Shown here in pieces: positions 43,101 to 55,900 of a stretch of DNA of 64,000 nucleotides; the first letter of the stretch is position 1, and the number at the start of each line of letters is the position of its first letter. The notes under the pieces are model-generated. The model searched no databases. It was not told the DNA's origin and saw only the letters and a list, made by a program, of their open reading frames with translations. Source of the stretch: Telmatactis stephensoni (Eukaryota; Cnidaria; Anthozoa; Actiniaria; Isophelliidae). The stretch is taken from positions 124,001-188,000 of the forward strand of contig JALIZF010001542.1 in assembly GCA_029948255.1 (NCBI GenBank), given 5' to 3'. The translations under genes were made by a program, and so were the position numbers.

Positions 43101-46100
43101 AAGACAATTTATCGTAAAATCTATACCCTGTCTAAGACCGCAGGAGCTAAAATCACGACCCTGACGGGCGGCACGTCCCCGTATGGTAAATATAATATAT
43201 GCAAGTGCCCCCCCCCCCCCCCCCCCCCGGGCCTATAGTCCTTCTCGTGTCCATCTCTTTTACCCTTTCACTTCCTCGACTACCCTATCGAGCAACAACT
43301 ATCAAGAGAAAATGAGGTAAGTACCTCGTCTTCTCTTGCAACCATCTATTTTGGCCTTCTCGCTAAAACCCGTGTATAGAAAAGAAAAAGTCCGGTCGTA
43401 AAAGTTTAATGGTGGAATACATGGCCTTGTACTCCATCGCGTCGTACATTTTACTAACAATAGTAGTGTTTTATTAACATTAACTGTTTTTACGCTCACT
43501 TAGAAAGAGGGCCGTTCAACGCTCTTAACTCGATATGATTGTGGGAAGTTTCCCTTTAGGTCTCTGTTCATAAAAGTTAGTCGTTCGTAGTAACCGCGTT
43601 ACTCTTGTTATAAGTGTCCCTATAAAGATAAAAGATGGATTTCCCGGCTACCAGGTACAACCCGCCTTCATTTAACAAACAAACAAACACAAACAAAAAA
43701 CTACAAACCAGCTGATTGAATGCTGCTTGGATCTATGGTCAATCCATTCATCAGTGTCCCATTGCTTCCCTTGAGCGCTTCTTTTAATGGCAAAGAGGGA
43801 TCCTTGACGTCTGCTGTGATGACCAGTAGGTAATTCACGATAACGCTACCCTTCCTAAATTTGTGTGAAGCGTGAGGGATACAACGATAAAGGCAGTGGA
43901 GACGAAACTTGTCCATAATTTATACTTAGATAGTTTGGAAATGACATTACGACAAGTATAACATATCTGTACTATAGTAAAATACAGTGCTTACCTGAAG
44001 CTTACAACTAATGCTGACGTCACAAAGAGTTGTGTTTTGTATACAGACTTGAGCTGTTGGTTATTCACAGAAATAGCATTTCGTTGAAATTACATATGAT
44101 GTTAAAACAAACGTTCTAAATGTTCTTAATTGGGAACGGCTGCGGTGCGGAGAAAATCGTGCAGTTCTTTCTACTCAAAAGACTTCATTTAGCCCTCTGT
44201 AACTATGTATGCATGCATGTATTTGGGCAGTGGACTTTATATATGTATATATCTCTCTCTCGTTTTATTTCAATTGTAATTAATTGTGTCGTGGACGATC
44301 CACGAGTAATCCACATTAGAATTGGGATTCCTGTGTTATATGGACAACCGAACACGTACGATTTTTCGAGTGCCAAAATAAAGGTTTGTACTAGCTGTAT
44401 TTGAACCAGAAATAATAGCGCCCTGTTCGCTACAAATTGTTCAATGCAATTTATTGCATTTGATTACTAGAAATTTCATGATAACAAATTGCAGATCAAA
44501 AATTATTGGAGACTAAAGCAAACAAAAGATGTACTAATTAACAACGCGGTCGCCCTCAATAGACGACAACATGTCATGTGAGTTACTCGATAAGGCAGTC
44601 ACGTTAGTGTTCGGTAATAAAAATGGCACTGCATTCTAGGACGGTTACCTGAGTTTTAAGATAACACTAAATGAAAGATGTCTTGATTTGTTATTATTTT
44701 TGTTCGTTGTTATAGTCTATACTTTAGCTTCACACCTACCATATTTTCATTCTTGGCCTTCAAATCAATGAATTCTTTAGAGTTCTCGTTTTCCAGAAGG
44801 CCATTCCACTCAAGGTTGATCAATCTGTACCAGCTATACCAAGCTTTATTCATGACTAGAATAGTTCAAGAACGAGCTTTTACTTAAAATCATGTTATTA
44901 GGCGGGCATAACAAATAATCATTATAAGCCAATTATCAATATTTTGAGGAATATATTATGTGATAAAACAATAGTTAGCAATAGTGGTCATACATAATTC
45001 GTTATCAATTTCAATATTCCTTTTGTACTTTGACGCTCCAGGTGTCTAGACAAAGTCTACCGTCATAGACACCTTTGTTTGGGAACACAGGCACCCTACA
45101 TATTGGTTCCTTGTACATGCATGCCCCAAAGCCTACTAAGAACTGGATAACCGACATTGAATGGGTGGGGAAGGGGATGGTCTGTAACTCCTATTAATTA
45201 GACAGTTCCTACGTCTGTTATTTATAACAAGTAGTAATGCATTGACTGAATTGCGAAATAAATCATTTGTTCCCTTCGTTGTGTCCACTATTAAAGATAA
45301 TTGCTGCGAGCGAAGCGAGTAGCCTCCTATTCGGAACACAGTGTAATCTGTGGATGTCACTAGACGAGCATGCGATACATACGATCAGCGGTTCAAGTCC
45401 ATACCGTATCGAGAGTCGATTCAAGGATGTCACTAGACGAGCACGCGATACATTCGATCAGCGGTACAAAATTTTTGCATGAATAGCTGTTGACAGACAA
45501 ATTAAAGGTCTTTACTACTGGGGCTTGTTGAACTACAGGCAACCAGTGTACGGTTCGAGGTGCGTCTTGTTAGAAAGTTTATTAACGACAACATGTCAAT
45601 CGCTCTTACTCTAGCGGCAGCTAATCTAAATGTCCTTTTTACGGCCGATTTTGGGCTCCCTTTTACATGGGCACGAGTGAACGCACGAGTGCGTCTAGTT
45701 CAATATTGAAGGTCAACTAGCAGTGTTCGTCACACAACGCACAGGAGATAAACAAGAAACATTTGATTTATCAGACAAAGCGGTATACTTTCGTGAGTTT
45801 TAGGGGAACAGTTCTGCTAACGTGGATACACAAGCTGTTTTTTGCTCGCAGCATTTCACTTTCTATTAGAAATAGCTAGTTATAACATAATTATAGTATT
45901 GTGCAAGCAGTTGGGTGATTTAAGGCATTAAGCTAGTCGTCTTATCACTCTGGTCTGAGCACAGGCAGTCTAGGCTCAGCCCCTGTGCATTATGACTAAT
46001 ATGGCGGCTTCGCAATCGTGTTCGAATGATCGAAATTCGCTCAACTTCTTCTCCATCAGAAAGCCATAACATTTATTTTTTGATTGGCGCTCATTGAGAG

Positions 46101-49100
46101 GGCCTTCAGGAACTGGCCAATGATAAGTAACATATACAAACATCTTCAATGGCGTAAAATGCTACGTTTAACAAACCATAAAAGAACCAACTTACTTTGC
46201 TTGTGTACTACCAATGTGATGTTACACCCTCCAAAAGCATTGGAAACAGTACAGGTAGATTTTATGTCCTTGTTTACACACAGATTGTACTTGCTACCAT
46301 CACTACTAACGAGAACGTCAACGTTGTGTTTTGGTAAACAACTCACACTTGGTAAAAGATGACCATCAACGCGAACTGATAAACACTGTCCAGTTGACAT
46401 TTCATAGGTTTTACCACAATGGACGTTGCCTTGGAAATCCACTGAAATATGTATGATGCGCTCTCAACAACTATTTATTATTAAATAAAACCAGTCATAA
46501 GTGTTATTAATTGAGAGTCACAATGATTAGAAGCCAAAACATCGATTTGTTGTCGTGAATATTCACTCACTTGCAATATGTATCACTAAATCCATTTGTA
46601 TTTTATATTTTTTGTCATACTAAACACATGCAACTAGTATGCGTCAGGAACTGGCACACGATGTAACAGTAGAGAAGCACCATGTGTGTAATTAACCCTG
46701 CACTACCCAATACACGGATGGATACACTGCGCAAATTTAGTTTTGCATGGACGCCATCTGGAAGAAGAGTTGTGTATCTAACTACATATTCCTTTCAAAC
46801 AAGATGATATCACTTACACTGAACATCAAGCTTCCAACATGCTGTGTCATGTTTTGCTATTCCATTATCAGCAGTACACGTGTAGTTACCAGCTTGATTC
46901 CTGACAACATCTTGTAGAACAAGTGGACTACCCTTTCTTAGTGGATGTCCATTCTTTGTCCATGTTATGGTTGGTGTTGGGTTGCCATCAGCATTACAGA
47001 CAAGAGTGGCATCTTGGTTCTCGTTGACCTTAAGAAGTTTACAGCCTTTACCTCCTGGATGGGTGATGTTAGGTGGATCTAGAGGGAATTGAAGAAAAAG
47101 GAAATCAAAAGTGGAAATAATGAAGTTGTAGACTAGTACAACTGAAATGCACGCTGTGGGCAAGTGTACTGTAAACTAGATTCCACGCGTCAACAAACAA
47201 TTTCAAACAAACGAACAACAAACAAACAAACAAAAATCACACTTACAATGAACTGTTAAATCAACAATTCTGCTTGCCCTAGGACATTCATCTCCATTAC
47301 TGACAGTAAACTTGTACATTCCAGCATCATTTCTGTTGATAAAAGCAATGTTGAGAGTCTTTCCAGATGAGATGACAGTGTTACTACTTCCTCTAAACCA
47401 AAAAGTCGTTAATGGCGGACTACCAGTAGCTTGACATGTCCAGACTAAGTTTGCTCCTTCTACAGCTGTTTTGTTGGTGCAGCTTGTAATGGAAGGTGGT
47501 TCTAATTACAAAAATAACACAGACAGATGACTGATTCTTGAATTTGCCCAGTGAATAAATTCAAACTAATAAAATGTTGCAGATTAATTCTCATGGACAC
47601 TTTATATAGTTATAACATTTACAATTTAAAACTCGCGTGAAAATATTATAACTCATGTCATTCATCCATTCATGGGCTAAGCAATTTCAAGGCAATTTAG
47701 TCCTTGAGCTAGGGGTAGTGCAATTCTTGGCGGGTTGCGAAATACAGGCAACCAGTTTGCGCTCCATAAAGCGTGTTCTGTACAACTTCCTCAATTAACA
47801 TTACCTCACCTTTTGCTGTAATATTTCTCAATGCAGAACTTTGTAGTGATTCAATTGAGTTGTTAGCTGCACATGCAAATGAGTTGCTTCCAGCTGTCAG
47901 TGCTATGGTAACTGTTACCATGGTTATATTGACATTCAATGTGCTACTTATTGTTTTAACAATTTGGCTGTTTCTATAAAATGTGAAAGTTGTTTCTGGT
48001 GGATAACCAACTGTGACACTACATATCAGGTTGACAATTTTATCGGTGCATGAGACACTCTGTGCAGGTTGGATTTGAAGTGTGGGAGTATCAGGATTGA
48101 CTGAAAAATATGAAACACATAGATTTTAGTTACAAACAAACAAGAGACGCATTATCTGCTCAAATCTGAGAAGGCTGAAGGCGTTGAGGATCGAGACAAA
48201 GTTAAAAACATGAGATTAAAAACATGAAATCAGAAGACCAGCTGAAAAAAAACCCTTCAAGCGACTCAAATCACATTAAAACCACAGAGGTAACAGACTG
48301 GTACCCTCACCTCCCTAATATCCCATCCTCGGAAAACAGGGCGTCAAGGGAAGGGGGAGGGAGAGGGGGAGGGAAAAGAGAAGAAGGGAAGCCCTGCCGT
48401 CCCTCTTATTTACCGATTTATGAATATCCGAGTCGCCCTGCATGAGCCCCATAGGATGCGACTACTCTTTGCTTGCATTTTTGTTGTTGTGGAACATCAG
48501 TTCTATTTTCTTCTTACGGCGTATGTAAGAACCCAAAAAGATTTATATGAAGTTGTAATAAGACGTCCCTTACCATTTCCTATGACAGTAAAGCTTTCAG
48601 ATGATCCACCTGAGTTGTTTGCCTTACATGCAAATGAGTTGATTCCTTTTACCAGTGCTATGGTAACCGTTGCCATGGCAACATTACTATTAACTGTAGC
48701 ACTGATCAGTGCAATAACTTGGTTGTTTCTATAAAATGTAAAGCTGGCTTCTGCTGGGTTACTAACTGAGGCATTACAAGTCAGGTTGACCAGTTTACCA
48801 GCAAGTGACATTTTCTTATCAGGTTGTACTTGAACTGTTGGAGTACTAGGAGGAACTGAAAACAAAATCATTCGTTTTATTAACTATTAGTGTCCTTTTA
48901 GTCGAACTGGTATAGGTAGATAAATTAAAATATAAAATCCAATAATTCTAGAAAAATGAAATGAAAATGTCCCATCAACGGTTTTCAAATACGGGGGATA
49001 TTGTTGAACTTCTGTAATATTATTAGAAGAAGAAGTCAAGAAAAGATAATATTTGACAAAATGTAAAGCGAATTGCTTTGGAAGGAAAGTAAACATCAGG

Positions 49101-52100
49101 GAGAGATAGTTTATCAAAAAAATTAACCTAAAACTCTGCACAACTAGAATTAAGTGGGGGTTAGAGACAGATCTAAAAAACACGCTACACGCTAACGTAC
49201 CTTGATTTTCTGCTTAGTTGAGTACCCGAGTTCTCCACCAATGTTAACGGTATACACCTTTCTAATAAATCCCACAATATGCTTGTTTTCCGCACGTCAA
49301 ATTTATTCTTTTCAATTGGATTCACATTGTACAAGTTTCAAAAGAACAAATTTGACGTCAAGCGCGGAAAACAATACGTTGTGGCATATATTAGAAGGGT
49401 GTATAGACGGTACCGTTCGAATAGTTTTATTATCTCCTGACGCCTGCTCTCACTCTGAGCAGGGAGAGCTTTACACTTCTATTTCTACTACACTGGGAAA
49501 AATGTTCGATTTCGATAGTATGGAAAAATCATAGAAATGTCGATTTACATACCATGTAAATTGATTTACATGAATTTTACATACTATGGAAATTGGTAGA
49601 CTAAACAAGACCATGTAAAAATCATGTCAATTAGCATTTACATGGACTCCGTGACCCTGTAAAGTTATAACAGATGATGCCATAAGAACATAAATGGTGT
49701 GAAAATCATGTAAAATTAAAGCCTGTACATTTACTGTAAAAATCATACAAATTTAGGTGTAAAACCATGTAAAAAACTATGTAACATTCCATTTACAAGG
49801 TTTGTCTATAACATTTACAGAAATTTTACAGGGTTTTGTTGATCAAATTTACATGATCTTTTACATTGTTTTACAAGATTTTTCCATTTTTCTATCTTTG
49901 TGAGATCTCGTTTTTTTACAGGATTTTTACAAGAATTCTACAGGATCTTCCTGTTCCTGTTTCCTGATCCTGTAAAAAATAGACTAGTTAGAAATATAGT
50001 GTTTGCTTCAATGAGTGTGACATATAGACTCGGAAAAATCCTAGCTCCAGCTCGTTGAAGCAAACACTATATTTCTAAACATATTATCGAGTACATTTCT
50101 TAATTTCATTTTTTCATTATCTTATACATCAAATAGATCTAAACTTAATGCGCTCGGGATTGAATAAAAGGCGGGCGGTATTTACATACCCACTAATCAA
50201 TATCCTCAATTTACGGATCGCAGAATGAAGAAAGGAAAGCATCGGTTCTTATCTTCCAATCGATAATAAGTCTCGATCCGAAAATTTGTCCGATCTCACG
50301 CCATTGATAGTTGATAAATAGGTTCAACACACCATTGATCTAGAGGTTCAACTTTGTTTCAGCAAGATCTGATTTGCGCGCCAGCCGAAATTAAAAAAAA
50401 TTCAAAATCCAAAGTTCGTATGCCGCTAGACAAAGTCCTAAATATTTACGCCTTGTGTTTCGTTTAAGATTTTAGTCCAAAAACGTGTAAAATGCTTGGA
50501 ATCTAAAACCGTGACGCCATCGTTCTGTCGCTATGGTAACCCCGACGACTAAAAGTTTATAAACAGTGAACTACATTACATTCACGTTTAGTAGATGTAT
50601 ATACACATTCATTTCCGCCCGGTTGAACCAAGTTGCTTGGCACATAATCGTCTAAGTTCAAATTATACGCATACAAAGCAAGGCTTATATTATACCTATT
50701 GTTGCAAAGAAAGCCAGAACGATCGACCATAACAGATACAAATGTATAGACATTGCTAATGTATTCCTACATACGTATTATATGAACAGTAAACATTTCC
50801 ATTTGGTTTATTCTATTTGGTTGGTTCAATGTCACGCACCACAGGCCCACCAGAGTAACAATCACATACGTCACACTTGAAACTTTAGTCATGCTCAGTC
50901 ACCTGCCCTGCAGAGCTGCAGTTTCACATGCAAATTTCACACGGAATCCCTAAAATAAAGTGTTAAAACTTCATAGATATTTCGGCTCTTGTCTTTTCTG
51001 AGATTTCCTTTTCCGTTTTATTTGACTTCCCTTTGATGCAACTGAGATATATACTGTTGCCAGTGAAATTTATAGCGTTTGGCACATTTTTCTCGTTTTT
51101 TGCTATATTTTGCTAAAGTGCAATAGTAATATGATGGCCTGTTGATTTTGCTCAAAGTACACTAGATAATTAAACATTAAAGTTCTTTACAAATGTGGGA
51201 AATGTGTAGGGATATGTTGATCACACAAGAAGGTTAACAACTTTGAATAGCTGTAGTTATGTCAGTTTATGTCTTTATGCCAGTACATTACAAAAAGGAA
51301 CTTCAGTCATTATTTCTTAAAGCTGTTTCTGCAATATAGATTGTATGAAAGTTGTATAAATATACCTATGTTCCACGATCCCCGCCACTTACGTCACGAA
51401 AGAAGAAACGAAATGTCTATATCTTTCAACCGATAATACAGCGCTATAAGTGACCGACATCGCACTGAAGATACTTTTGTGTGGTATCAACTGTCCTTTT
51501 TTCTTTTCAAATTCTTTCAAGATGAGTGTCTTTTTAACTAAATGCAGTTCATCATGTTCAATGTTTCAGTAGCCTGCGTTGCTGGCGGTCTGCGGTTTTT
51601 GGGCGGAGGGAAAATGAAAGACCGCCTGCCCGAATACGTTGGGTTTTCGAGTTGTCCGTCCACTGGTGAACGGGAATTACTGATTGGCTAAATCGCCGTC
51701 AATCAGAATGAGACGCCATCAAATCTGTCATCAAGATCAAAATTAGAATGAAACGCCATCAAATCTGTCATCAACTTATCAAAATCTATAACTGATAATC
51801 ACAGTCAAAACATGAAATTATTTCAGTACTTGAAGATTTATTACTTCTTTTGAGGGTCACAAATATGTACTCCGTCCTACATGTATTTTGAAAGTCAGCA
51901 CTGGTATATATTGATCATTAAGTCTTACTTCTGACCAGCTCTCGGCTGTTACGAGTTTTACAATAATGTCAATAATAAATTAAATTTTGTTCCAAGGTCC
52001 GCTCCTAAAAGTTCAGTTCCGTTTCAGTTCAAATGTTTTACAACTGAAATCTACAAAATTCATTTACTGCCTATAGAATTCGTTTCTTTCGAGGTTTTAC

Positions 52101-52763
52101 TAACACATTTTGGACTTACTATATATATTTACAAAGAAATGTTTGTTTACGCTGGTGTAATGTGTGTGTCAAATTACGCTTTCCTGTCAAAAGGTCAGTA
52201 GGCGGTTACTCGAAAACCCAACGTATTCGGGCAGGCGGTCTTTCATTTTTCCTCCGCCCAAAAACCGCAGACCGCCAGCAACGCAGGCTAATGTTTCAGT
52301 ACTATATAGACTCCCATGGACGTTTTAGTGTTTATTAGATAATTATGGTCTTTTGACAATCATCAACTGTAAACAACCTTATACTCACCAAGTACATTCA
52401 GCTTTGTAAATCTGGCTTCCTGAGTAGGGTCATCATTGAAGACAGATACTCTGTAGTACATGTCGTCTGTGTTTCTTACCAGGTTTTGTAGTGTAAAAGT
52501 CACGTTTACAATATTTGATGTTCCATTGATAACCAAATCCAAGTCTGCAGCTCTCGCTTGTAACCGTACCGTCTTCTGTCCATCCCTTTTTCTAAAGAAG
52601 ATGAGATCTTCATCCCCTATCTCCGATGCGACGCGGTTTCTACTGATCTCTACTTTAGCCCATGAAAATCCACTACCAACATCAACAGACCAAAAAAGTG
52701 TAGCTGTTTGACCTTGAGTAAAATCGACTGAGACATCATAGTGTATCCAAGTAAACGATGCAT
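39839..52763 (-). CDS. Ig-superfamily/SEA transmembrane receptor B with ITIM- and ITAM-like tail; signal exon not found
   Basis: Predicted type I receptor, about 844 aa without the signal peptide. Exons in coding order: 52763-52389 (D1), 48855-48574 (Ig), 48100-47810 (Ig), 47501-47247 (Ig), 47078-46818 (I-set Ig), 46441-46196 (Cys-rich), 44855-44740, 44053-43995 and 43854-43709 (SEA), 41983-41942 (stalk), 41875-41768 (transmembrane), 41240-41216, 40803-40770 and 40132-39839 (tail, TAG stop). Every junction is GT-AG and the phases join without a break. The ectodomain matches receptor A exon by exon with one extra Ig domain; the tail does not. The tail has six Tyr, described under the tail entry. 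The phase-1 signal-peptide exon should lie above 52763 and was not found, so the 5' end is incomplete. Resemblance to vertebrate paired receptors and hydrozoan allorecognition proteins is by architecture only. Confidence 0.82.
41768..41983 (-). other. Stalk and transmembrane exons of receptor B
   Basis: A 42-nt stalk exon (41983-41942, GSYVTPTSSEIPRT) and a 108-nt exon (41875-41768) whose helix runs from PLAMLGVLFGLAVIVN to VILIAYII, followed by RKHRQ. Both are phase 1-1. There is no detectable similarity to the stalk and helix of receptor A. Confidence 0.78.
42056..42492. mobile_element. TAGACTAGGCGCA element, copy 2
   Basis: Same ends and same genomic orientation as 23906-24361, but in the oppositely oriented receptor B, upstream of its stalk exon. 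Independent insertion is therefore likely. Confidence 0.8.
42798..43230. mobile_element. CCCGGGGGGGGCACTTG repeat family, copy 2
   Basis: Same plan as 20092-20515 (GGGACGTGCCGC…GGCACGTCCCCGTATGGTAA), with GACCCTGTTTAAGAC repeats. Confidence 0.75.
43709..44855 (-). other. SEA domain of receptor B (three exons)
   Basis: Exons 44855-44740, 44053-43995 and 43854-43709, in the same phases as receptor A. The middle exon has the identical 59-nt length (LKSVYKTQLFVTSALVVSF). The junction with the third exon reads SFRKGSVIVNY, an excellent match to the SEA autoproteolysis site. The third exon ends IDPSSIQSAG before GTTTGT. Confidence 0.78.
45303..45870. repeat. Dispersed repeat, copy 1 (inverse of 54524-55022)
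   Basis: Contains GAGCGAAGCGAGTAGCCTCC, two copies of GATGTCACTAGACGAGCA and TGAGTTTTAGGGGAACAGTT. It lies between the Cys-rich exon and the first SEA exon of receptor B. Confidence 0.8.
46196..48855 (-). other. Ig-domain block of receptor B (five exons)
   Basis: Five phase 1-1 exons. The first two (48855-48574, 48100-47810) are sister Ig domains with Cys-Cys but FTFYRN where the C-strand Trp normally sits. The third (47501-47247) keeps WTC but has DAGMYKF, with Phe in place of the second Cys, and Cys residues near both ends that could pair instead. The fourth (47078-46818) is a canonical I-set domain (TITWTKNG, AGNYTC) with an extra Cys pair on the first and last strands. The fifth (46441-46196) is Cys-rich and only loosely Ig-like. 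Confidence 0.8.
49545..50080. repeat. TTTACATG/TTTTACAGG-rich repeat and hairpin
   Basis: Many loosely spaced TTTACATG, TGTAAAAATC and TTTTACAGG words, closing with an inverted pair AATATAGTGTTTGCTTCAA (49997) and TTGAAGCAAACACTATATTT (50056). In the long intron of receptor B. Confidence 0.6.
50580..50800. repeat. Diverged repeat shared with 53255-53440
   Basis: Shares TGTATAGACATTGCTAATGT-like blocks and CCTATTGTTGCAAAGAA with 53255-53440 in the same order, at moderate identity. Confidence 0.55.
51570..52290. mobile_element. 721-bp TIR element with 9-bp target duplication
   Basis: Arms of about 85 bp starting TAGCCTGCGTTGCTGGCGGT. ATGTTTCAG lies directly on both sides. A 9-bp duplication with long arms fits Mutator-like elements. 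It ends about 100 bp from exon D1 of receptor B. Confidence 0.85.
52389..52763 (-). other. Exon D1 of receptor B
   Basis: 375 nt, phase 1-1, the same length as in receptor A and about 87% identical in protein by eye. It also lacks Cys and keeps GQTATLFWSVDV and DDMYYRVSVFNDDP. Flanked by CTTCAG and GTGAGT. Confidence 0.82.
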
Positions 52764-52989
52764 CTGAAGAAATCAACAAACAATTAATCAAAAACAAAAC
52801 AGCTAGACCTGAAATAAACAAACAAACAACAAACAAACACACGTACGCGTAGCAAAAGAAAGACAGGGAAGATGCCTGGGAAGATGTTTTTTCATGCAAT
52901 GTTGCATTTAAGCGGTTCACAGTAAAGTGACGACAATCTAAATATGTTCGAGAAAATTTGGCTTTGAGGTTTCGTTGCATGCAGGTAAA

Positions 52990-55900
52990 ATATCAATTTC
53001 ATTCAATCTTGTCCCTCAATTTGCTGAAGTAAATTTCCTTGATTTACTTTACTTACTTGAGGACCGCTAAAATAAATTGTATAATTATTATATACGGCAT
53101 GAAACCACAGAATTAGCATTAAATAACATTACAAAAATACTATTTATATTGTATACGTTTAGTATTTGTACTGTATCATAAATGTGCATTAGAATTGTTG
53201 TGTTGGAAGGCTGGTTGCTAAACGGATACATCTGTTTAGAATTATATTCGAGAATACAAATAGAATGCACATTTCCGGGCTGTTCCTTGTTGGTTCAGTC
53301 TTATTTGTATGTATAGACTGGTTTTACGCACACAAAATAAACCTGTTACCTATTGTGTTAAAGAAGAACAGAATAATTGACCAGAACAGGCAGAAATTTA
53401 TAGACATCGTTAACGTATTTCCATTTATGTTCTACGAAGAGCTAAACACTTCCATTTCAGCAAATCGAGTTAGTTTGATTGAATGTCATGCTCTACCGGC
53501 CACCCATGGAATCACGTCACGCTGTATGCGTGTCATGAATATCCTGCGCTTTTTAGCACAAGCATGTAAAGCCGTAACCATTATCAAACAGCAATTAGAA
53601 TTTCCCGAAGCCTATTCACGGAGACATAACGGAAATGCCCCAAGGCTTACTTGACTTCTTTTAGTCAATTTTCATGATGAAAATAGGATTTATTTGAAGA
53701 AATATTGGCTTTTCACAGTTAAATTTAAATATTCCTTGTTTTGTTAAATAATTTTCATTGTAGCTACCATACCGCTCCATTTATAATATGAAGGTGAGTT
53801 CTTACCACTTTTATATTTATTTTGCAGGCAAAGCCATACATAACATTTAATTTCTCAAGTTACATTGAAAAAATAGCCAATCACTCTCTGGTTAGTACAT
53901 GAATGATGAAGGCTTACGTCAATGTGAGGAGCGCTATAGGTTTGCGAAGTCACTAGCTAATTTATTAAATATTACTGTTTTGCTTTCCAGATTGAAATAA
54001 TCGTCGTACTGATTACTAGCCCATTAAAGTTAAACAGTGTCTGTACCTTTAAACTTGCCATATACCACAAAAATTGAAGGGGGTTTGCTTGGGAAAGACA
54101 GGTGAATTAGTGGCAAAACTTTTACAAGAAAATGGACAATATTGAAAACTTACAAAAAAAGAGCTGCCAAGTTAAATTACAGCTACACACGACTACTTCG
54201 AAAAGTAATCAAACCGCGAATGGCGCATATAACTCATGGATTGGATTAACATCGACTTACAGTCTGATTAGACTGATTTAAGGCAGCTCCTCAGTTGGGC
54301 TTCCTGTGGTAGTCGCGACCTTTCCCCGTGCACGAATCCCATGCGACTGTAATGGAATTAGTCTAAATCGATATATTTTTTTAAAAGCAATATTTATTTT
54401 TCAATAATTGATCATAGCTCTCACAAATTCAAACATAAAGATTGGACCGACCTGTAAAGCTTTTTATAGGGAATTTTTAAATAGTTAGTTGGAATGATCA
54501 AATATCAATAATACTAGCTATTTCTAATAGAAAGTGAAGTGCTGCGAGCAGAAAACAGCTAGTGGTACTGATCCACGTTAGCAGAACTGTTCCCCTAAAA
54601 CTCACGAAAGTACACCGCTTTCTCTGATATATGAAATGTTTCTTGTTCTGTGCGTTGCGTGACGAACACTGCTAGTTGACCTTCAATATTGAATTACAAA
54701 ACATAATTCTTCAGGATCAGTGTCGGACACACACAGTTCAAAATATTTAGCACTTTGAGTAAAGCAATTTTCAAACAATCACAAACGGCTAGCGTTGGCA
54801 ATGTGATTATAAAACTAACTGATTTTAAAAAGCTAGTTTATTTAGGAAAAGATGTGAATCGCTGATCGTATGTATCGCATGTTCGTCTAGTGACATCCTT
54901 GAATCGACTCTCGATACGGTATGGACTTGAACCGCTGATCGTATGTATCGCATGTTCGTCTAGTGACATCCACAGATTACACTGTGTTCCGAATAGGAGG
55001 CTACTCGCTTCGCTCGCAGCAATAAACTACTGTAATTTCTTGAAAAAATTGACATGAACTATAAAAGAACTGAAAAAATGAAGAAAAAAAGAAAGAAAAG
55101 AAAAGAAAGATAGTCAACTCCGCGACTCAAAGCCGGACCTATAGCTTCGAAGTCAGAAATATTACCACTCGACCATTGAGAGATTAACTAAATGAAAAAA
55201 ATACGTTTTGTGTTTTTATCATCAATTTATGGTCATCTAATTTTTCGGCCTATGGCCTCGTGTCTATATCCACGATAAAACACTCCTGCTCGTTTTTTAA
55301 ATATTACATAACAGACTCGAGGCGCGCATAGGTTTATTGTGCGAGGACTGAAACTCACTGTCAGAAAGTACCTTGGATATATTCTTGGGAAGTATCGTCT
55401 TGTTTTGAAGTTCGCCGTTTGTTTGATAGGAGAGTCACACGACAAAAAACTTTCGCTCTTCGCGTCTTCGGCGCTCGCCTGATGATTAAAGAAAGCGAAC
55501 AAAAAAACCTGAAGCCCAGGGTAGTTCAAAAGGGAAACGAAATACAAATTACCGACATTTTATTCAGAACCGCCTTTGGTAATCAGCCGTTATTCAACGA
55601 ATCTGCACGAATATATGGCTCGAAATTTCATCTAATTATTTAGATTATGGTCTGTGAGATATGTGGGCATAGAAAATTGTGAGTCGCGCGAACACACACG
55701 GCGCATTTTAGCACCATTAAAAACTAACTAACACTTTGCTTTCGAAGAGTCGAGTCGTTTGGAGAATGTCGCCCAAAATGGATGTTAAACACCATGTAAA
55801 TACCGGCACGAGGTCCAGAGCAAACAATCAACGCGAGCTGGCCGGGGAAAGACGAAAAGCATTTTCAGAGGAGAGAGAGAGTTAAAATTAGTCTTTTACT

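Noticed and set aside
52764..52980. Upstream extension of the D1 open frame with a hydrophobic stretch
   Set aside because: It reads through the CTTCAG acceptor that matches the one in receptor A; the extension is intron.
53056..53100. Hydrophobic MPYIIIIQFILAVL followed by a GTAAGT donor, as the signal exon of receptor B
   Set aside because: The donor is in phase 2 while exon D1 needs phase 1; the alternative frame hits a stop.
53265..53654. 129-codon plus-strand frame
   Set aside because: Overlaps a repeat shared with 50580-50800; no family features or splice context.
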